Below are positions 1 to 9,056 of a stretch of DNA of 64,000 bases, in pieces. Numbering within the stretch: the stretch's first letter is position 1; the number at the start of each line of letters is the position of its first letter. A program made the position numbers and the translations under genes. The notes below the pieces were generated by a model. That model was given only the letters and a program-made list of their open reading frames with translations. It did no database searches and had not been told where the DNA came from. This DNA comes from Streptomonospora wellingtoniae (lineage in GTDB: Bacteria > Actinomycetota > Actinomycetes > Streptosporangiales > Streptosporangiaceae), in contig NZ_JAVREK010000020.1 of NCBI RefSeq assembly GCF_031845375.1, positions 1 through 64,000 of the forward strand, written 5' to 3'.

Positions 1-177
1 CCCCCCCCCCCGCCCCGCTTGCGTGCCGCGGTCGACCGGCCCGCGGTCCCGGGCGCGTCAACGGGTCCGCCGCGAACGGCGGACGGATGCGCGCCCCGCG
101 CTCGTGGAGCGCAACGCGGCCTAAGGCGCGGGACGCCGCGCTGGAGGACAGCGGTGGATCGAACGCGCCCTAGTGGC

Positions 178-612
178 CTAGTGCTCCAGGGATTCGATGT
201 AGGTGCGCATCGCCTTCTGATTGGCTTCGGTGTGCTCGGCCATCCGGTCGCGCCAGGTCTCCTCTTCGTGCTTGCGCTCCTCGGGCAGCTCGAAGTACAT
301 GTCCCAGGTCATCTGCGACCGGTTGCCCGGAAGCGCGCTGTAGACCCAGGTCAAGTGGTTGAAGACGAAGGGCGCAATCGGTTCGTATCGTTCGGCGTAG
401 GCCACGTACGGCGGGAACAGCATCCGCCAGGACGTCCACGACGCCTGGTCCTGGTTGGTCAGCCGGAACCAGATCTTGCGGCCCTCATACCCGAGGATCT
501 CCGCCCTCAGGTACTCGGGGATCATGTCCGGCCAACGGTCGATGCGGTTGGACACCTCGAACGTGAGGGCTACGGGGGCGTCGACGATGACCGACTTGGT
601 GATCACCGGCAT
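178..612 (-). CDS. TcmN/WhiE-type polyketide aromatase/cyclase (SRPBCC fold)
   Basis: This 144-residue protein resembles the N-terminal aromatase/cyclase domain of TcmN and the stand-alone WhiE ORFVI cyclase. Those proteins bind a nascent poly-beta-ketone in a helix-grip pocket and direct first-ring closure and aromatisation. Visible hallmarks are the N-terminal VIVDAP strand, the RIDRWPDMIPEY segment and a central PFVFNHLTWVY strand that parallels TcmN's PFAYMNLHWTY. The length matches a single-domain cyclase, whereas TcmN carries an extra methyltransferase domain. The ATG is preceded by GAAGAGAGG. It lies 5 bp downstream of the PF04199 cyclase gene, so the two form a minus-strand operon divergent from the methyltransferase-PKS operon. 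Family assignment is firm; the ring it closes is inference. Confidence 0.87.
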   Translation of the reverse strand: MPVITKSVIVDAPVALTFEVSNRIDRWPDMIPEYLRAEILGYEGRKIWFRLTNQDQASWTSWRMLFPPYVAYAERYEPIAPFVFNHLTWVYSALPGNRSQMTWDMYFELPEERKHEEETWRDRMAEHTEANQKAMRTYIESLEH

Positions 613-617
613 GGCGG

Positions 618-1439
618 CTACCTCTCTTCCTGTCGCCGACCGGGGGCCTGCTCCCGGCCGTTGTCGGGGATGAGCGCGACCGCGCGCGTCCAGGCGGCGG
701 TGGCGCCCTCGATGAGAACGGGCAGAGCGATGACGAGGAACCCGGACGGAGGCAGCTTGTCCAGGTCGTGCAATCGCTCAAGCTGGTAGTAGGGGCGGCG
801 GCGGCCGAGCATGTGCGCCGGCCACAGCACGCTCTTGTCGCCTGATTCCAGATAGGAATCGATCATCGGCTGGAACGGCCCGTCGAAGCTGTCGGCGTCG
901 GTGCCGAGCACGTCGACGCCGGCGTCGAGGAACGCCTCGACCACCTCCGCGCTGATCGCCTTCCGCCCGCCCGTGTGGATCAGGGCGACGCCGCCGTCGG
1001 ACTCCAGTTCCTTGACACGCGCGGCGACGTCGATGTGCTCGAGCCCGACCACGCGTCCCGTGATCCCGCTGACGTCGCACATCAACCCGGTGCCGATGAA
1101 CGATCGCAGCGGGGCCTCGTTGATGTGCCCGGTGCCGCCGTCGGCGAGCGGACCGTAGTGGCCCGGCGCGTCGACGTGCGAACCCGCGTGCACCGACGCG
1201 GTCACCATTTCGTGGCGCAGGAACGCCTTGTCGGGGAAGTCCTCGGCGGTGAACCTGCCTACGGCGTGCGGGGCGAGCGCGGGCAGGACGTTGTCGCAGA
1301 AGAACTGCGCGCCCGGCTCGGGCTCCAGCGGCTTGACCTCGGTGGTGAACGGGCCTTCGGCATGGTTGCCGACATCGCTCGACAGGTCGACGATGCTGCA
1401 GGAGCCGATCATCCTCGCCAGGCTGCGAATGCCTGTCAC
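618..1439 (-). CDS. Polyketide cyclase of the PF04199 (metal-dependent cyclase/kynurenine formamidase-like) family
   Basis: The 273-residue product carries the family metal motif H-x-G-(T/S)-H-x-D-x-P-x-H, seen here as HAGSHVDAPGHYG. A second conserved stretch, LIHTGGRKAIS, and a GTDADSFD segment follow. In aromatic polyketide pathways this family includes DpsY and MtmY, which act on later rings after the first aromatase. I chose GTG at 1439 because GGAGGTAAGG lies immediately upstream; the open frame extends further to 1553 without a better site. It is the first gene of the two-gene cyclase operon. Having two cyclases of different folds suggests at least two enzyme-guided ring closures. The exact regiochemistry cannot be read from the sequence. 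Confidence 0.87.
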   Translation of the reverse strand: MTGIRSLARMIGSCSIVDLSSDVGNHAEGPFTTEVKPLEPEPGAQFFCDNVLPALAPHAVGRFTAEDFPDKAFLRHEMVTASVHAGSHVDAPGHYGPLADGGTGHINEAPLRSFIGTGLMCDVSGITGRVVGLEHIDVAARVKELESDGGVALIHTGGRKAISAEVVEAFLDAGVDVLGTDADSFDGPFQPMIDSYLESGDKSVLWPAHMLGRRRPYYQLERLHDLDKLPPSGFLVIALPVLIEGATAAWTRAVALIPDNGREQAPGRRQEER

Positions 1440-1951
1440 CCTTACCTCCAAATGTCCTGAGCTCCTCGCGGCCGCATGGCCGCGGGCCGCGGCGGCCGGC
1501 TGCACCGGTGCCGGTGCGGCGCGGCGGACCTGCACGGCGGCCATGCTGCACATCGGGCGTCAGGGTCGTCTCAGCGGACGGTCAGGGGATCGGCGCCTGT
1601 CGCGGTGGCGGCGGCGGGGCGCCCTGCTGGCGGCGGCGTCCGGCGCCGCGCACACCCTCCGGCCGGGGCGGATGCGGTGCGCGGCGCGCGGGGGGCGGTC
1701 TCGGCGGGACGGGTATCCAAACTGCACGCAAATCGACTTATTGGGACGTTGTGCCTGGTCTGTGTGCATTTTCGCGGTTTCGGCATGTGTGCTGATCGGT
1801 CCCTGAGGGCGGCATGAGGGCGCGTCACTACGTTGACTCGCATCGGTCCGGACGGGAGCCGCTGCCGGCAGGCCGGAGCGGACCGTCGCCGAACGGGGTT
1901 GCGCGCCCCGCAAACCCCGGCCAACCGGTCAGTCGATCGTGGAATGGACAC
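1440..1951. promoter_or_regulatory. Divergent intergenic region between cyclase operon and PKS operon
   Basis: This 512-base gap separates two divergent units. The half near the cyclases is very GC-rich. A stretch at about 1728-1800 is clearly less GC-rich than its surroundings and probably holds the promoter of the rightward operon. I could not pick a convincing -35/-10 pair. Open frames here lack ribosome-binding sites and show no family resemblance. Confidence 0.45.
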
Positions 1952-2995
1952 ATGCCGATGACGGAGCAGACCGCCGAACAGCAGACGCAGGCCGACATCT
2001 CCCGGATGAAGGAGCTCGCCTGGGGACTCACCTCTACCGCCGCCCTGGTCGCCGCGATCGACCTGCGGGTGGCCGAGGCCCTGGACGCGGGGCCGCGCCA
2101 GTGCGCGGATCTCGCCCAGCAGGTGGAGGCCGACCCGACCACACTGCAGCAGCTGATGGACGCCCTGGTCTCGCGCGATGTCTTCGAGCGCCGCGACGAC
2201 GGGACCTACGAGCACAACGGTCTGTCGCGCCTGCTGCGGCAAGACGACGCCAACAGCGTCGCCGGCATCGTGAAGTGGATCGGCTACCCGGAGCTGTGGC
2301 GGCTGTGGCCCCGGCTGACCGACGCCGTGCGCGAGGGCAAGCCGCAGTCCGTCGAGGTCTACGGCAAGGACTTCTTCCGCTACATCCACGAGGACGAGCC
2401 GCAAGCCGCCCAGGCGCTGAGCAACGCCATGACCGGGGCCAGCAACCACACCTCCGAGCAGGTCGCGAAGTCCCTGGACCTTTCCCGGTCGGCCACGGTC
2501 GCCGACATCGGCGGCGGGCAGGGGCATCTGATCAGCACGGTGCTCCGCGCCAACCCGCACCTGCGCGGCACCCTGCTCGACCTGGAGGGCGTTGTCGCCG
2601 AAGCGCTGCCGGCCCTGCGCTCCGGCGGCGAACTGGCCGACCGGGCCGCCGTGATCGGCATGGACTGCCGCGACGACGTCCCCGTCGAGGCGGACGTCTA
2701 CCTGCTGAAGAACATCCTGGAGTGGGACGACGCCAGCACGCTCAAGACGCTGCAGAACGTGCGGCGCAACGCGCGCCCCGGCGCTCGCGTCGTGGTCGTC
2801 GAGACCCTGACCGATCGCACGCCCGAACCGATGGTCACCACCTCCCTCGACTTGCTTCTGCTGGTCAACGTCGGCGGCCGCAAGCACTCCTCGCAGCACG
2901 TCGAGGAGCTGTTCACACGGTCCGGCATCCGCTTCGACTCGGTGCGCCCCACCGGCACCTTCCTGGCCATGGCCGAAGGCACCGTCACCGAGTAG
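1952..2995 (+). CDS. SAM-dependent O-methyltransferase (polyketide tailoring)
   Basis: The 347-residue product is a class I O-methyltransferase of the TcmO/DnrK/caffeate OMT type (Methyltransf_2). An N-terminal winged-helix dimerisation domain (about 1-110) ends in the substrate-typing stretch DVFERRDDGTYEHN. The SAM motif I is ADIGGGQGH at about 180, and the acidic LLDLEGV follows. A DVYLLKNILEWDD segment contains the position where plant and bacterial OMTs normally carry a catalytic His in LHDW; here it is LEWDD, an oddity worth noting. The C-terminal RIRFDSVRPTGTFLAMAE strand is typical. ATG 1952 is chosen over the upstream frame from 1814 because family members begin here; the ribosome site is weak. 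It is the first gene of the rightward operon and likely methylates a phenolic hydroxyl. Confidence 0.86.
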   Translation: MPMTEQTAEQQTQADISRMKELAWGLTSTAALVAAIDLRVAEALDAGPRQCADLAQQVEADPTTLQQLMDALVSRDVFERRDDGTYEHNGLSRLLRQDDANSVAGIVKWIGYPELWRLWPRLTDAVREGKPQSVEVYGKDFFRYIHEDEPQAAQALSNAMTGASNHTSEQVAKSLDLSRSATVADIGGGQGHLISTVLRANPHLRGTLLDLEGVVAEALPALRSGGELADRAAVIGMDCRDDVPVEADVYLLKNILEWDDASTLKTLQNVRRNARPGARVVVVETLTDRTPEPMVTTSLDLLLLVNVGGRKHSSQHVEELFTRSGIRFDSVRPTGTFLAMAEGTVTE

Positions 2996-3122
2996 CGCAG
3001 TGCGCCGCCTCTGCGCGGGCGCCCGCCCCACCACTGATTTCTGCTCCGCCGGGACCCGTCCGCCGATGCGGGCGCCCGCGCGCATGCGCGCCCCGGCACC
3101 GATGCGACTGGAGGAGCCCGAC

Positions 3123-3881
3123 ATGGCAGTACGACTCGACGGCAGAGTGGCGATCGTGACCGGCGCCGGATCGGGGATCGGTGCGGCCGCGGCGATCGCC
3201 GCGGCCGGCGCCGGCGCCCGCCTGGTCCTCGCCGACATCGGCCCCTGCGAGGACACGGCCCAGGCGATCGCCGACCTCGGCGGTGAGGCGATCACCGTCA
3301 AGACCGACGTGTCCCGAACGGAGGAGGTGCGCTCTCTGGTGGAGCAGACCGTCGAGGCCTACGGCAGGCTCGACTGCGCCTTCAACAACGCGGGTGTCGA
3401 GGGCAAGGCCGAGTTCGAGATCCACGAGGCCGACGAGGAGGCCTGGGACCGCGCCCTGGAGATCAACCTCAAGGGCATGTGGCTGTCCATGAAGCACCAG
3501 GTCCCCGCGATGATCGAACAGGGCGGCGGAAGCATCGTCAACGGCGCCTCGGTCGCGGCCATGGTCGGGTTCGACAAGAACGCCTCCTATGTGGCGAGCA
3601 AGCACGCGGTCATGGGGCTGACCAAGACGGCGGCTCTGGAGTACGCCGACCGCAACGTGCGTGTCAACGCCGTCTGCCCGGGAGTCGTGCGCACCCCCTT
3701 CATCGACCGCTTCACGCAGAACTCCCCGGAGGCGGAGGCGCGCTACACCGAGATCATTCCGATGGGGCGCATGGCCGACCCCGCGGAGGTCGCGCGGGCG
3801 GTCGTGTGGCTGATGGCCGCTGAGTCGTCCTACGTGACCGGCCACGGCCTCGTCCTCGACGGCGGTCTGACCTGCCGCTGA
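3123..3881 (+). CDS. Classical short-chain dehydrogenase/reductase
   Basis: This 252-residue Rossmann-fold NAD(P)-dependent oxidoreductase shows TGAGSGIG at 13-20, NNAG at 88-91, catalytic Ser at about 143 and the Y156-x3-K160 pair (YVASK). The NAVCPGVVRTPF loop follows. The Asp in LVLADIG at the end of beta2 favours NAD over NADP. It lies between the O-methyltransferase and KS-alpha, with GGAGGAG ahead of its ATG. It resembles generic glucose-1-dehydrogenase-like SDRs rather than the ActIII-type C9 ketoreductase (TGATSGIG). I therefore read it as a tailoring or late ketoreduction enzyme, which is inference. No ActIII-like gene is visible in the sequenced part of the cluster. Confidence 0.86.
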   Translation: MAVRLDGRVAIVTGAGSGIGAAAAIAAAGAGARLVLADIGPCEDTAQAIADLGGEAITVKTDVSRTEEVRSLVEQTVEAYGRLDCAFNNAGVEGKAEFEIHEADEEAWDRALEINLKGMWLSMKHQVPAMIEQGGGSIVNGASVAAMVGFDKNASYVASKHAVMGLTKTAALEYADRNVRVNAVCPGVVRTPFIDRFTQNSPEAEARYTEIIPMGRMADPAEVARAVVWLMAAESSYVTGHGLVLDGGLTCR

Positions 3882-3905
3882 CCCAGCGCCGAACTCATAT
3901 GGAGC

Positions 3906-3936
3906 GTGCACGGGAGCGGGGGCCGCTCCCGTGCAC
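3906..3936 (+). terminator. Perfect 14-bp hairpin upstream of KS-alpha
   Basis: Arms 3906-3919 and 3923-3936 are perfect complements with a 3-base loop. No T-run follows, so it is either an intrinsic terminator/attenuator or an mRNA-stabilising structure between the SDR and the minimal PKS genes. It sits 66 bases before the KS-alpha start. Confidence 0.55.
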
Positions 3937-4001
3937 CGCGACCGGCACGCGCGCGGGCAACGGTGCGCAGTGCGACTCTCACGCCACGGAGGTAGTACGC
4001 G

Positions 4002-5264
4002 ATGAACCGTCGCGTCGTGATCACTGGAATGGGCGTCCTGGCACCGGGCGGTGTCGGGACCAAGGAGTTCTGGAAGCTGCTGACAGACGGCCGCACGGCT
4101 ACACGCAGGATCACCTTCTTCGATCCCGCGCCATTCCGTTCGCAGGTGGCGGCCGAGATCGACTTCGCGCCGGAGCTGCACGGCCTGGGCGCCCAGCAGG
4201 TCCGCCGGATGGATCGTGCCGCTCAGCTGGCTGTCGTGGCCGCGTCGTCGGCTGTCGAGGACAGCGGAATCGGCGAGCTCGACCCGTACCGCACCGGCGT
4301 CACGGTCGGCAGCGCCGTGGGCGCCACCATGGGGTTGGAGGAGGAGTACCGCGTCGTCAGCGACGACGGCCGCGCCTGGCTGGTCGACCACGAGTACGCG
4401 GTTCCCCACCTGTACGACCGCTTCGTACCGAGTTCCTTCGCCGCCGAGGTCGCCTGGGCTGTGGGTGCGGAAGGACCCGCCGCGGTCGTCTCCACGGGCT
4501 GCACCTCCGGTCTGGACGCAGTGGGGCACGCGGCCGCGGTCCTGGCGGAGGGATCGGCCGACGTGATGGTCGCCGGGGCCACCGACGCCCCGATATCCCC
4601 GATCACCTCGGCGTGCTTCGACGCCATCAAAGCCACGACTCCGCGCAACGACGACGCCGAGCACGCGTCTCGGCCGTTCGACGCCACCCGCAACGGGTTC
4701 GTGCTGGGCGAGGGCGCCGCCGTGTTCGTACTGGAGGAGCGCGACAGCGCCCTGCGCCGCGGCGCGCACGTCTACGCCGAGGTCCGCGGGTTCGCCTCCC
4801 GCTGCAACGCCTTCCACATGACAGGGCTGAGGCCGGACGGGCGCGAGATGGCCGAGGCCATACGCGTCGCACTCGCCGAGGCGCGAACCGACCCCGCGGA
4901 CATCGACTACATCAATGCGCACGGCTCGGGAACCAAGCAGAACGACCGGCACGAGACCGCCGCGTTCAAGCGGAGCCTGGGCGAGCACGCCTACCGGGTG
5001 CCCGTCAGCTCGATCAAGTCGATGATCGGCCACTCATTGGGCGCCATCGGCTCCCTGGAGATCGCCGCCTCGGCTCTGGCCATCGAGCACGACGTCGTGC
5101 CCCCGACCGCGAACCTGCATGAGCCCGACCCCGAATGCGACCTCGACTACGTCCCGGTCACGGCTCGGGAGTGGGCGACCGACTGCGTGCTGGCCGTGGG
5201 CAGCGGATTCGGCGGCTTCCAGAGTGCGATGGTGCTGACCGGCGCTGAAGGGGGGCGGTGGTGA
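4002..5264 (+). CDS. Type II PKS ketosynthase alpha (KS-alpha)
   Basis: The 420-residue condensing enzyme elongates malonyl-ACP units into the aromatic poly-beta-ketone together with the next gene. The active-site Cys is C167 in STGCTSGLDA, the signature of type II KS-alpha. The two catalytic His residues lie in NAHGSGTKQND and SMIGHSLGAIGS, and the C-terminal GFGGFQSA loop is present. ATG 4002 follows an ACGGAGGTAG site. The stop overlaps the KS-beta start by GTGA, the normal translational coupling for an obligate heterodimer. Identity is clear. Chain length and product cannot be deduced by eye. Confidence 0.97.
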   Translation: MNRRVVITGMGVLAPGGVGTKEFWKLLTDGRTATRRITFFDPAPFRSQVAAEIDFAPELHGLGAQQVRRMDRAAQLAVVAASSAVEDSGIGELDPYRTGVTVGSAVGATMGLEEEYRVVSDDGRAWLVDHEYAVPHLYDRFVPSSFAAEVAWAVGAEGPAAVVSTGCTSGLDAVGHAAAVLAEGSADVMVAGATDAPISPITSACFDAIKATTPRNDDAEHASRPFDATRNGFVLGEGAAVFVLEERDSALRRGAHVYAEVRGFASRCNAFHMTGLRPDGREMAEAIRVALAEARTDPADIDYINAHGSGTKQNDRHETAAFKRSLGEHAYRVPVSSIKSMIGHSLGAIGSLEIAASALAIEHDVVPPTANLHEPDPECDLDYVPVTAREWATDCVLAVGSGFGGFQSAMVLTGAEGGRW

Positions 5265-6478
5265 GCGCGCCGACTCTGGTCACGGGGCTGGGGATCGTCT
5301 CCCCCAACGGTGCCGGAATCGAGGAGTTCTGGGCGCGGACCCTGGCCGGAGACAGCGGGATCGCCACCGTGACCCGCTTCGACCCCGCCTCCTACCCCAG
5401 TCGGCTGGCCGGCGAGGTCACCGACGTGGCGGTCGAGGACAACCTGCCCAATCGGCTGCTTCCCCAGACGGACAGAATGACCCGCCTCTCCCTCGTCGCG
5501 ACCGACTGGGCGCTGGCCGACGCCGGTGCGGACACTGCCGAGCTTCCCGAGTTCGGCACGGGCGTGATCACCGCCGCCTCCTCCGGCGGATTCGAGTTCG
5601 GGCAGAACGAACTGCAGAAGCTGTGGCGCAAGGGCAGCCGCCACGTCAGCGCCTACCAGTCCTTCGCCTGGTTCTACGCAGTCAACACCGGGCAGATCTC
5701 GATCCGCAACGAGATGCGCGGTCCCAGCGGAGTGCTGGTCGCCGACCAGGCCGGCGGACTGGACGCCCTGGGCCAGGCGCGGCGCCAGGTGAGCAAGGGC
5801 ACCGGCCTGATCGTAACGGGCGGGGTGGACGGCTCGATCTGCCCGTGGGGCTGGGTGGCGCAGACGGCCCAGGGCCGCCTCAGCACCGAAAACTCTCCCG
5901 ACCGCGGGTTCCTGCCCTTCGACGCGCGCGCAGCCGGGCACGTCCCCGGCGAGGGCGGCGCCATCCTCATCGTGGAGGACGCCGAGTCGGCGGCCCGGCG
6001 CGGAGTCGCCGGCGCCTATGGCGAGATCGCCGGCTACGCCGCCACCATCGATCCGCCCCCGGGAAGCGGGCGCGAGCCGGGGCTGCGCCGGACCGTCGAG
6101 ACGGCATTGGCCGATGCCGGATGCGGTCCCGGCGACGTCGACGCCGTGTTCGCCGACGCCGCGGCGACCCCCTCCCTCGACCGGAGCGAGGCCGACGCGA
6201 TCAGCGCCGTGTTCGGCCCGGCGGCGGTCCCGGTGACCGCGCCCAAGACCATGACCGGACGGCTCCACTCCGGCGGCGGTCCTCTCGACGTCGCCGCCGC
6301 TCTGCTCGCCGTACGCGACGGGGTCATCCCGCCCACGGTCAACGTCTCGCCTGATCCCGGCTACGCGCTCGACCTGGTGGGCCCCGGCCCGCGCGCCGCC
6401 CGAGTGCGGACCGCGCTCGTGCTCGCGCGCGGCCACGGAGGGTTCAACTCCGCCGTCGTCGTCCGCGAACACCGCTGA
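5261..6478 (+). CDS. Type II PKS chain-length factor (KS-beta)
   Basis: The 406-residue partner of KS-alpha has the ketosynthase fold, but the active-site Cys is replaced by Gln (about Q163 in VADQAGGLDALG). This is the diagnostic feature of chain-length factors, which decarboxylate malonyl-ACP and set the length of the polyketide. The GHGGFNSAVV C-terminus is also typical. Two adjacent GTG codons (5258 and 5261) are possible starts. I chose 5261 because it forms the GTGA overlap with the KS-alpha stop; AAGGGGGG precedes it. Confidence 0.96.
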   Translation: MSAPTLVTGLGIVSPNGAGIEEFWARTLAGDSGIATVTRFDPASYPSRLAGEVTDVAVEDNLPNRLLPQTDRMTRLSLVATDWALADAGADTAELPEFGTGVITAASSGGFEFGQNELQKLWRKGSRHVSAYQSFAWFYAVNTGQISIRNEMRGPSGVLVADQAGGLDALGQARRQVSKGTGLIVTGGVDGSICPWGWVAQTAQGRLSTENSPDRGFLPFDARAAGHVPGEGGAILIVEDAESAARRGVAGAYGEIAGYAATIDPPPGSGREPGLRRTVETALADAGCGPGDVDAVFADAAATPSLDRSEADAISAVFGPAAVPVTAPKTMTGRLHSGGGPLDVAAALLAVRDGVIPPTVNVSPDPGYALDLVGPGPRAARVRTALVLARGHGGFNSAVVVREHR

Positions 6479-6522
6479 ACGCGATTTCGAACCACCCGAC
6501 AGAGGCAAGGAGACAGCACACC

Positions 6523-6756
6523 ATGAGCATCGAAGACCTGCTGCGGATCCTGCGCGAATGCGCCGGGGCCGAAGAGGGCGTCACCATCGACGAGAGCATC
6601 CTCGACACCGACTTCGACGGCCTGGGCTACGACTCCATCGCCCTTCTGGAGATCACGTCCCGCATCGAGCGCGACTTCGACGTCCGGCTCGACGACGAGA
6701 GCATCGACTCCGGCGCCACCCCTCGCAACCTGCACTCCCTGGTCAACGACGGTTAG
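6523..6756 (+). CDS. Type II PKS acyl carrier protein
   Basis: This 77-residue ACP carries the growing polyketide on a phosphopantetheine arm. The attachment site is Ser38 in LGYDSIALLE, the form usual for aromatic PKS carriers. Predicted helices around DLLRILRECAG and NLHSLVNDG match the four-helix fold. CAAGGAGA precedes the ATG. It follows KS-beta by 44 bases, completing the KS-alpha/KS-beta/ACP minimal PKS order. A phosphopantetheinyl transferase is not in the window and must come from elsewhere. Confidence 0.96.
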   Translation: MSIEDLLRILRECAGAEEGVTIDESILDTDFDGLGYDSIALLEITSRIERDFDVRLDDESIDSGATPRNLHSLVNDG

Positions 6757-6801
6757 CCGGTCGGCGCCGCACCGCCGGGTCCAGCGAGGAGAGGTGATTC
6801 G

Positions 6802-8508
6802 ATGACCATGACAGCGAGTGCACAAAGGGCGGCGGCCGAGTGGGTGCTCTGCCCGAACTGCCGGAACATTCTCTACACCCGGCGCCTGGAGCGCGAACTA
6901 CACGTGTGCCACTGGTGCGGCAGCCACCACCGGCTGAGCGCGCGTGCCCGCATCGCCCAGCTGTTCGACGGCGGGGCTGCTGAGGAGATCGGCATAACCG
7001 AACACAGCACCGATGTACTGGGATTCGCCGACACCGAGACCTATCCCGAGCGGCTGGCGAAGGCCCGCCGACGCACCGGACTCGACGAGGGGGCCGTCGC
7101 GGCGGCCGGTGCGGTCCTGGGCCGCCCTGCGGTCGCCGCGGTCATGGACTTCGCGTTCATGGGCGGAAGCCTGGGAGCGGCGATCGGCGGAGTGGTCTCC
7201 CGAGCCGCCGACGTGTGCCTGCAGAGGCGCCTGCCACTGGTGCTCGTCTGCACATCAGGCGGGGCCCGGATGCAGGAAGGCGTGCTGGCGCTGATGCAGA
7301 TGGCCCGCACCACCCAGGCCATGGCCGACCTGGACGAGGCGGGTCTGCTGACGGTCTGCCTGATCACCGACCCCACCTACGGCGGTGTGGCGGCTTCCTT
7401 CGCCACCCTGGGCGACGTCGTCGTCTGCGAACCCGGCGCGCGACTCGGGTTCGCCGGGCCGCGGGTGATCGAACAGACGATTCGGGAGACGCTGCCCGAG
7501 GGGTTCCAGACCGCCGAGTTTCTGCTGGAGCACGGCCTGATCGACATGATCCGCCCGCGTGCGGCGCTGCGCGGCACGCTCGCCCGGCTGCTGGACGCGG
7601 GCGCCTCCGGCTCCGCTCCCCGCCGCGCCACAGCCCGCACCGACCCCGCGATACGCGAGCCGGAGGCGCTGTCCCGGGCCGACGCGTGGGACGTGGTCCA
7701 GCGCGCCCGCAGCCTCGAACGTCCCACCACGCTCGACTACGCGGACATGGTCTTCGACGACTTCGCGGAGCTGCGGGGCGACCGGATCGGCCACGACTGC
7801 GGAGCGGTCGTCGGCGGCCTCGCCCGGTTGGACGGCGCCCCCCTCGTCGTCATCGGGCACCAGAAGGGGCACACCGTCGCGGAGCTCGCCGCACGCAATT
7901 ACGGGATGGCGGCACCGGACGGCTACCGCAAGGCCGCGCGTCTCATGCGCCTTGCGGGCAAGCTCGGGCTGCCCGTCGTCACCCTGATCGACACGCCCGG
8001 CGCCTACCCCGGCGTCGAGGCTGAGAGCCGGGGGCAGGCCGTCGCGATCGCCGAGAGCATCCAGACGATGGCGGGCCTGCCCGTACCGGTGGTCGCGCTG
8101 GTCACCGGCGAAGGCGGCAGCGGCGGGGCGCTGGCGCTCGGCGTCGGCGACGAGGTGCTGATCTGCGCCAACGCCACCTACTCTGTCATCAGCCCCGAAG
8201 GGTGCGCCTCCATCCTGTGGAGCGACCGGACCATGGCGCCCGCGGCGGCCGCCGCGCTGGGGATCACCCCGCGCGAACTGCTCAGGCTCGGCGTGGTCGA
8301 CGGCGTGGTCCCCGAGCCCGCGGGAGGCTCTCAGGCCGATCCCGAAGCCGCCGCCGAGAGCATCCGGGGCGCGGTGTCCGCGTCCCTGACCCGGCTGGCC
8401 GGCCGGAGTACAGCCGGTCTCAAGGCGTCGCGGCGGGCGCGGTACCGGGGTTTCGGTGCCGCACACGCCGCCGGTGCCGGCACGACGCCAGTGGAGGTGC
8501 AGCAATGA
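6802..8508 (+). CDS. Fused acetyl-CoA carboxylase carboxyltransferase (AccD-AccA)
   Basis: The 568-residue protein fuses the beta subunit (about 1-280) to the alpha subunit (about 300-540) of bacterial-type acetyl-CoA carboxylase. It transfers CO2 from carboxybiotin to acetyl-CoA, giving malonyl-CoA. A four-Cys zinc ribbon (C17, C20, C36, C39) marks the AccD part. SGGARMQEG and the oxyanion region FMGGSLG follow. The AccA half shows GHQKGH, IDTPGAYPG and GEGGSGGALALG. GAGGAGAGG precedes the ATG. Most actinomycetes use AccA-/AccB-type acyl-CoA carboxylases, so this architecture inside a PKS operon points to dedicated precursor supply. It overlaps the next gene by ATGA. Confidence 0.94.
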   Translation: MTMTASAQRAAAEWVLCPNCRNILYTRRLERELHVCHWCGSHHRLSARARIAQLFDGGAAEEIGITEHSTDVLGFADTETYPERLAKARRRTGLDEGAVAAAGAVLGRPAVAAVMDFAFMGGSLGAAIGGVVSRAADVCLQRRLPLVLVCTSGGARMQEGVLALMQMARTTQAMADLDEAGLLTVCLITDPTYGGVAASFATLGDVVVCEPGARLGFAGPRVIEQTIRETLPEGFQTAEFLLEHGLIDMIRPRAALRGTLARLLDAGASGSAPRRATARTDPAIREPEALSRADAWDVVQRARSLERPTTLDYADMVFDDFAELRGDRIGHDCGAVVGGLARLDGAPLVVIGHQKGHTVAELAARNYGMAAPDGYRKAARLMRLAGKLGLPVVTLIDTPGAYPGVEAESRGQAVAIAESIQTMAGLPVPVVALVTGEGGSGGALALGVGDEVLICANATYSVISPEGCASILWSDRTMAPAAAAALGITPRELLRLGVVDGVVPEPAGGSQADPEAAAESIRGAVSASLTRLAGRSTAGLKASRRARYRGFGAAHAAGAGTTPVEVQQ

Positions 8509-9056
8509 CCCACCAGTCGGCCGACGAACCGGTTCCAGCGGAGGAGTCGGCCCAGCCGCGCCCCGCGCCCGACGCGCTCGCGCTGGGCGGCCTGCTCGAA
8601 GAGGCGTGTCGGCAGGCCGCCCGGTTCCTCACGGAGGCGTCACGCGCCCCGCGCGCGATCCGCATCCGTGTGGGCGAGGTCTCCTTCGACGCGGAGTGGG
8701 CCGATTCGGACGGGCCCGACGCGGCAGCGAGCGCGAGCCCGCCGCCGGTGAACGGCGCGGCGACGCAGCGGGGCGCCCCCGAGGCGGGTTCGGTCGCCGC
8801 TCCCGAGGCGGTCGTCGTCTCGCCGTCGGTGGGTGTCTACTACGAGGCGCCCGAGCCGGCGGCCGACCCCTTCGTGCGCGAGGGCGATCTCGTGCGCGCG
8901 GGCGCCCAGGTGGCCATCGTCGAGGTGATGAAGCTGATGGTTCCGGTGGTGGCCGAAAGGGAGGGGCGCATCGCCGAGGTGCTGAAGAAGAACGGCGACT
9001 CCGTCGAGTACGGCGAGCAGCTGTTCGTCCTGGAGCCGGGGGCCGGTGATGATTAG
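8505..9056 (+). CDS. Biotin carboxyl carrier protein (AccB)
   Basis: The 183-residue carrier has an Ala/Pro-rich linker after a helical N-terminus (about 1-75). A C-terminal biotinyl domain (about 105-180) follows, with the modified lysine at about K143 in EVMKLM. The family motif is therefore intact. The start overlaps the carboxyltransferase stop as ATGA and the end overlaps the biotin carboxylase start, so the three subunits are translationally coupled. It shuttles carboxybiotin between the AccC and AccDA active sites. A biotin-protein ligase from elsewhere in the genome must load it. Confidence 0.94.
   Translation: MTHQSADEPVPAEESAQPRPAPDALALGGLLEEACRQAARFLTEASRAPRAIRIRVGEVSFDAEWADSDGPDAAASASPPPVNGAATQRGAPEAGSVAAPEAVVVSPSVGVYYEAPEPAADPFVREGDLVRAGAQVAIVEVMKLMVPVVAEREGRIAEVLKKNGDSVEYGEQLFVLEPGAGDD

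Noticed and set aside
1..177. Open frames at the left window edge after the poly-C run
   Set aside because: No ribosome site, no family features; the C-run may be a contig edge artefact.
1571..3301. 576-codon minus-strand frame over the O-methyltransferase gene
   Set aside because: Antisense to a clear methyltransferase, with no homology features.
2985..5033. 682-codon minus-strand frame opposite the SDR and KS-alpha genes
   Set aside because: It is antisense to clear PKS genes, has no ribosome site or family motif, and arises from GC3 bias.
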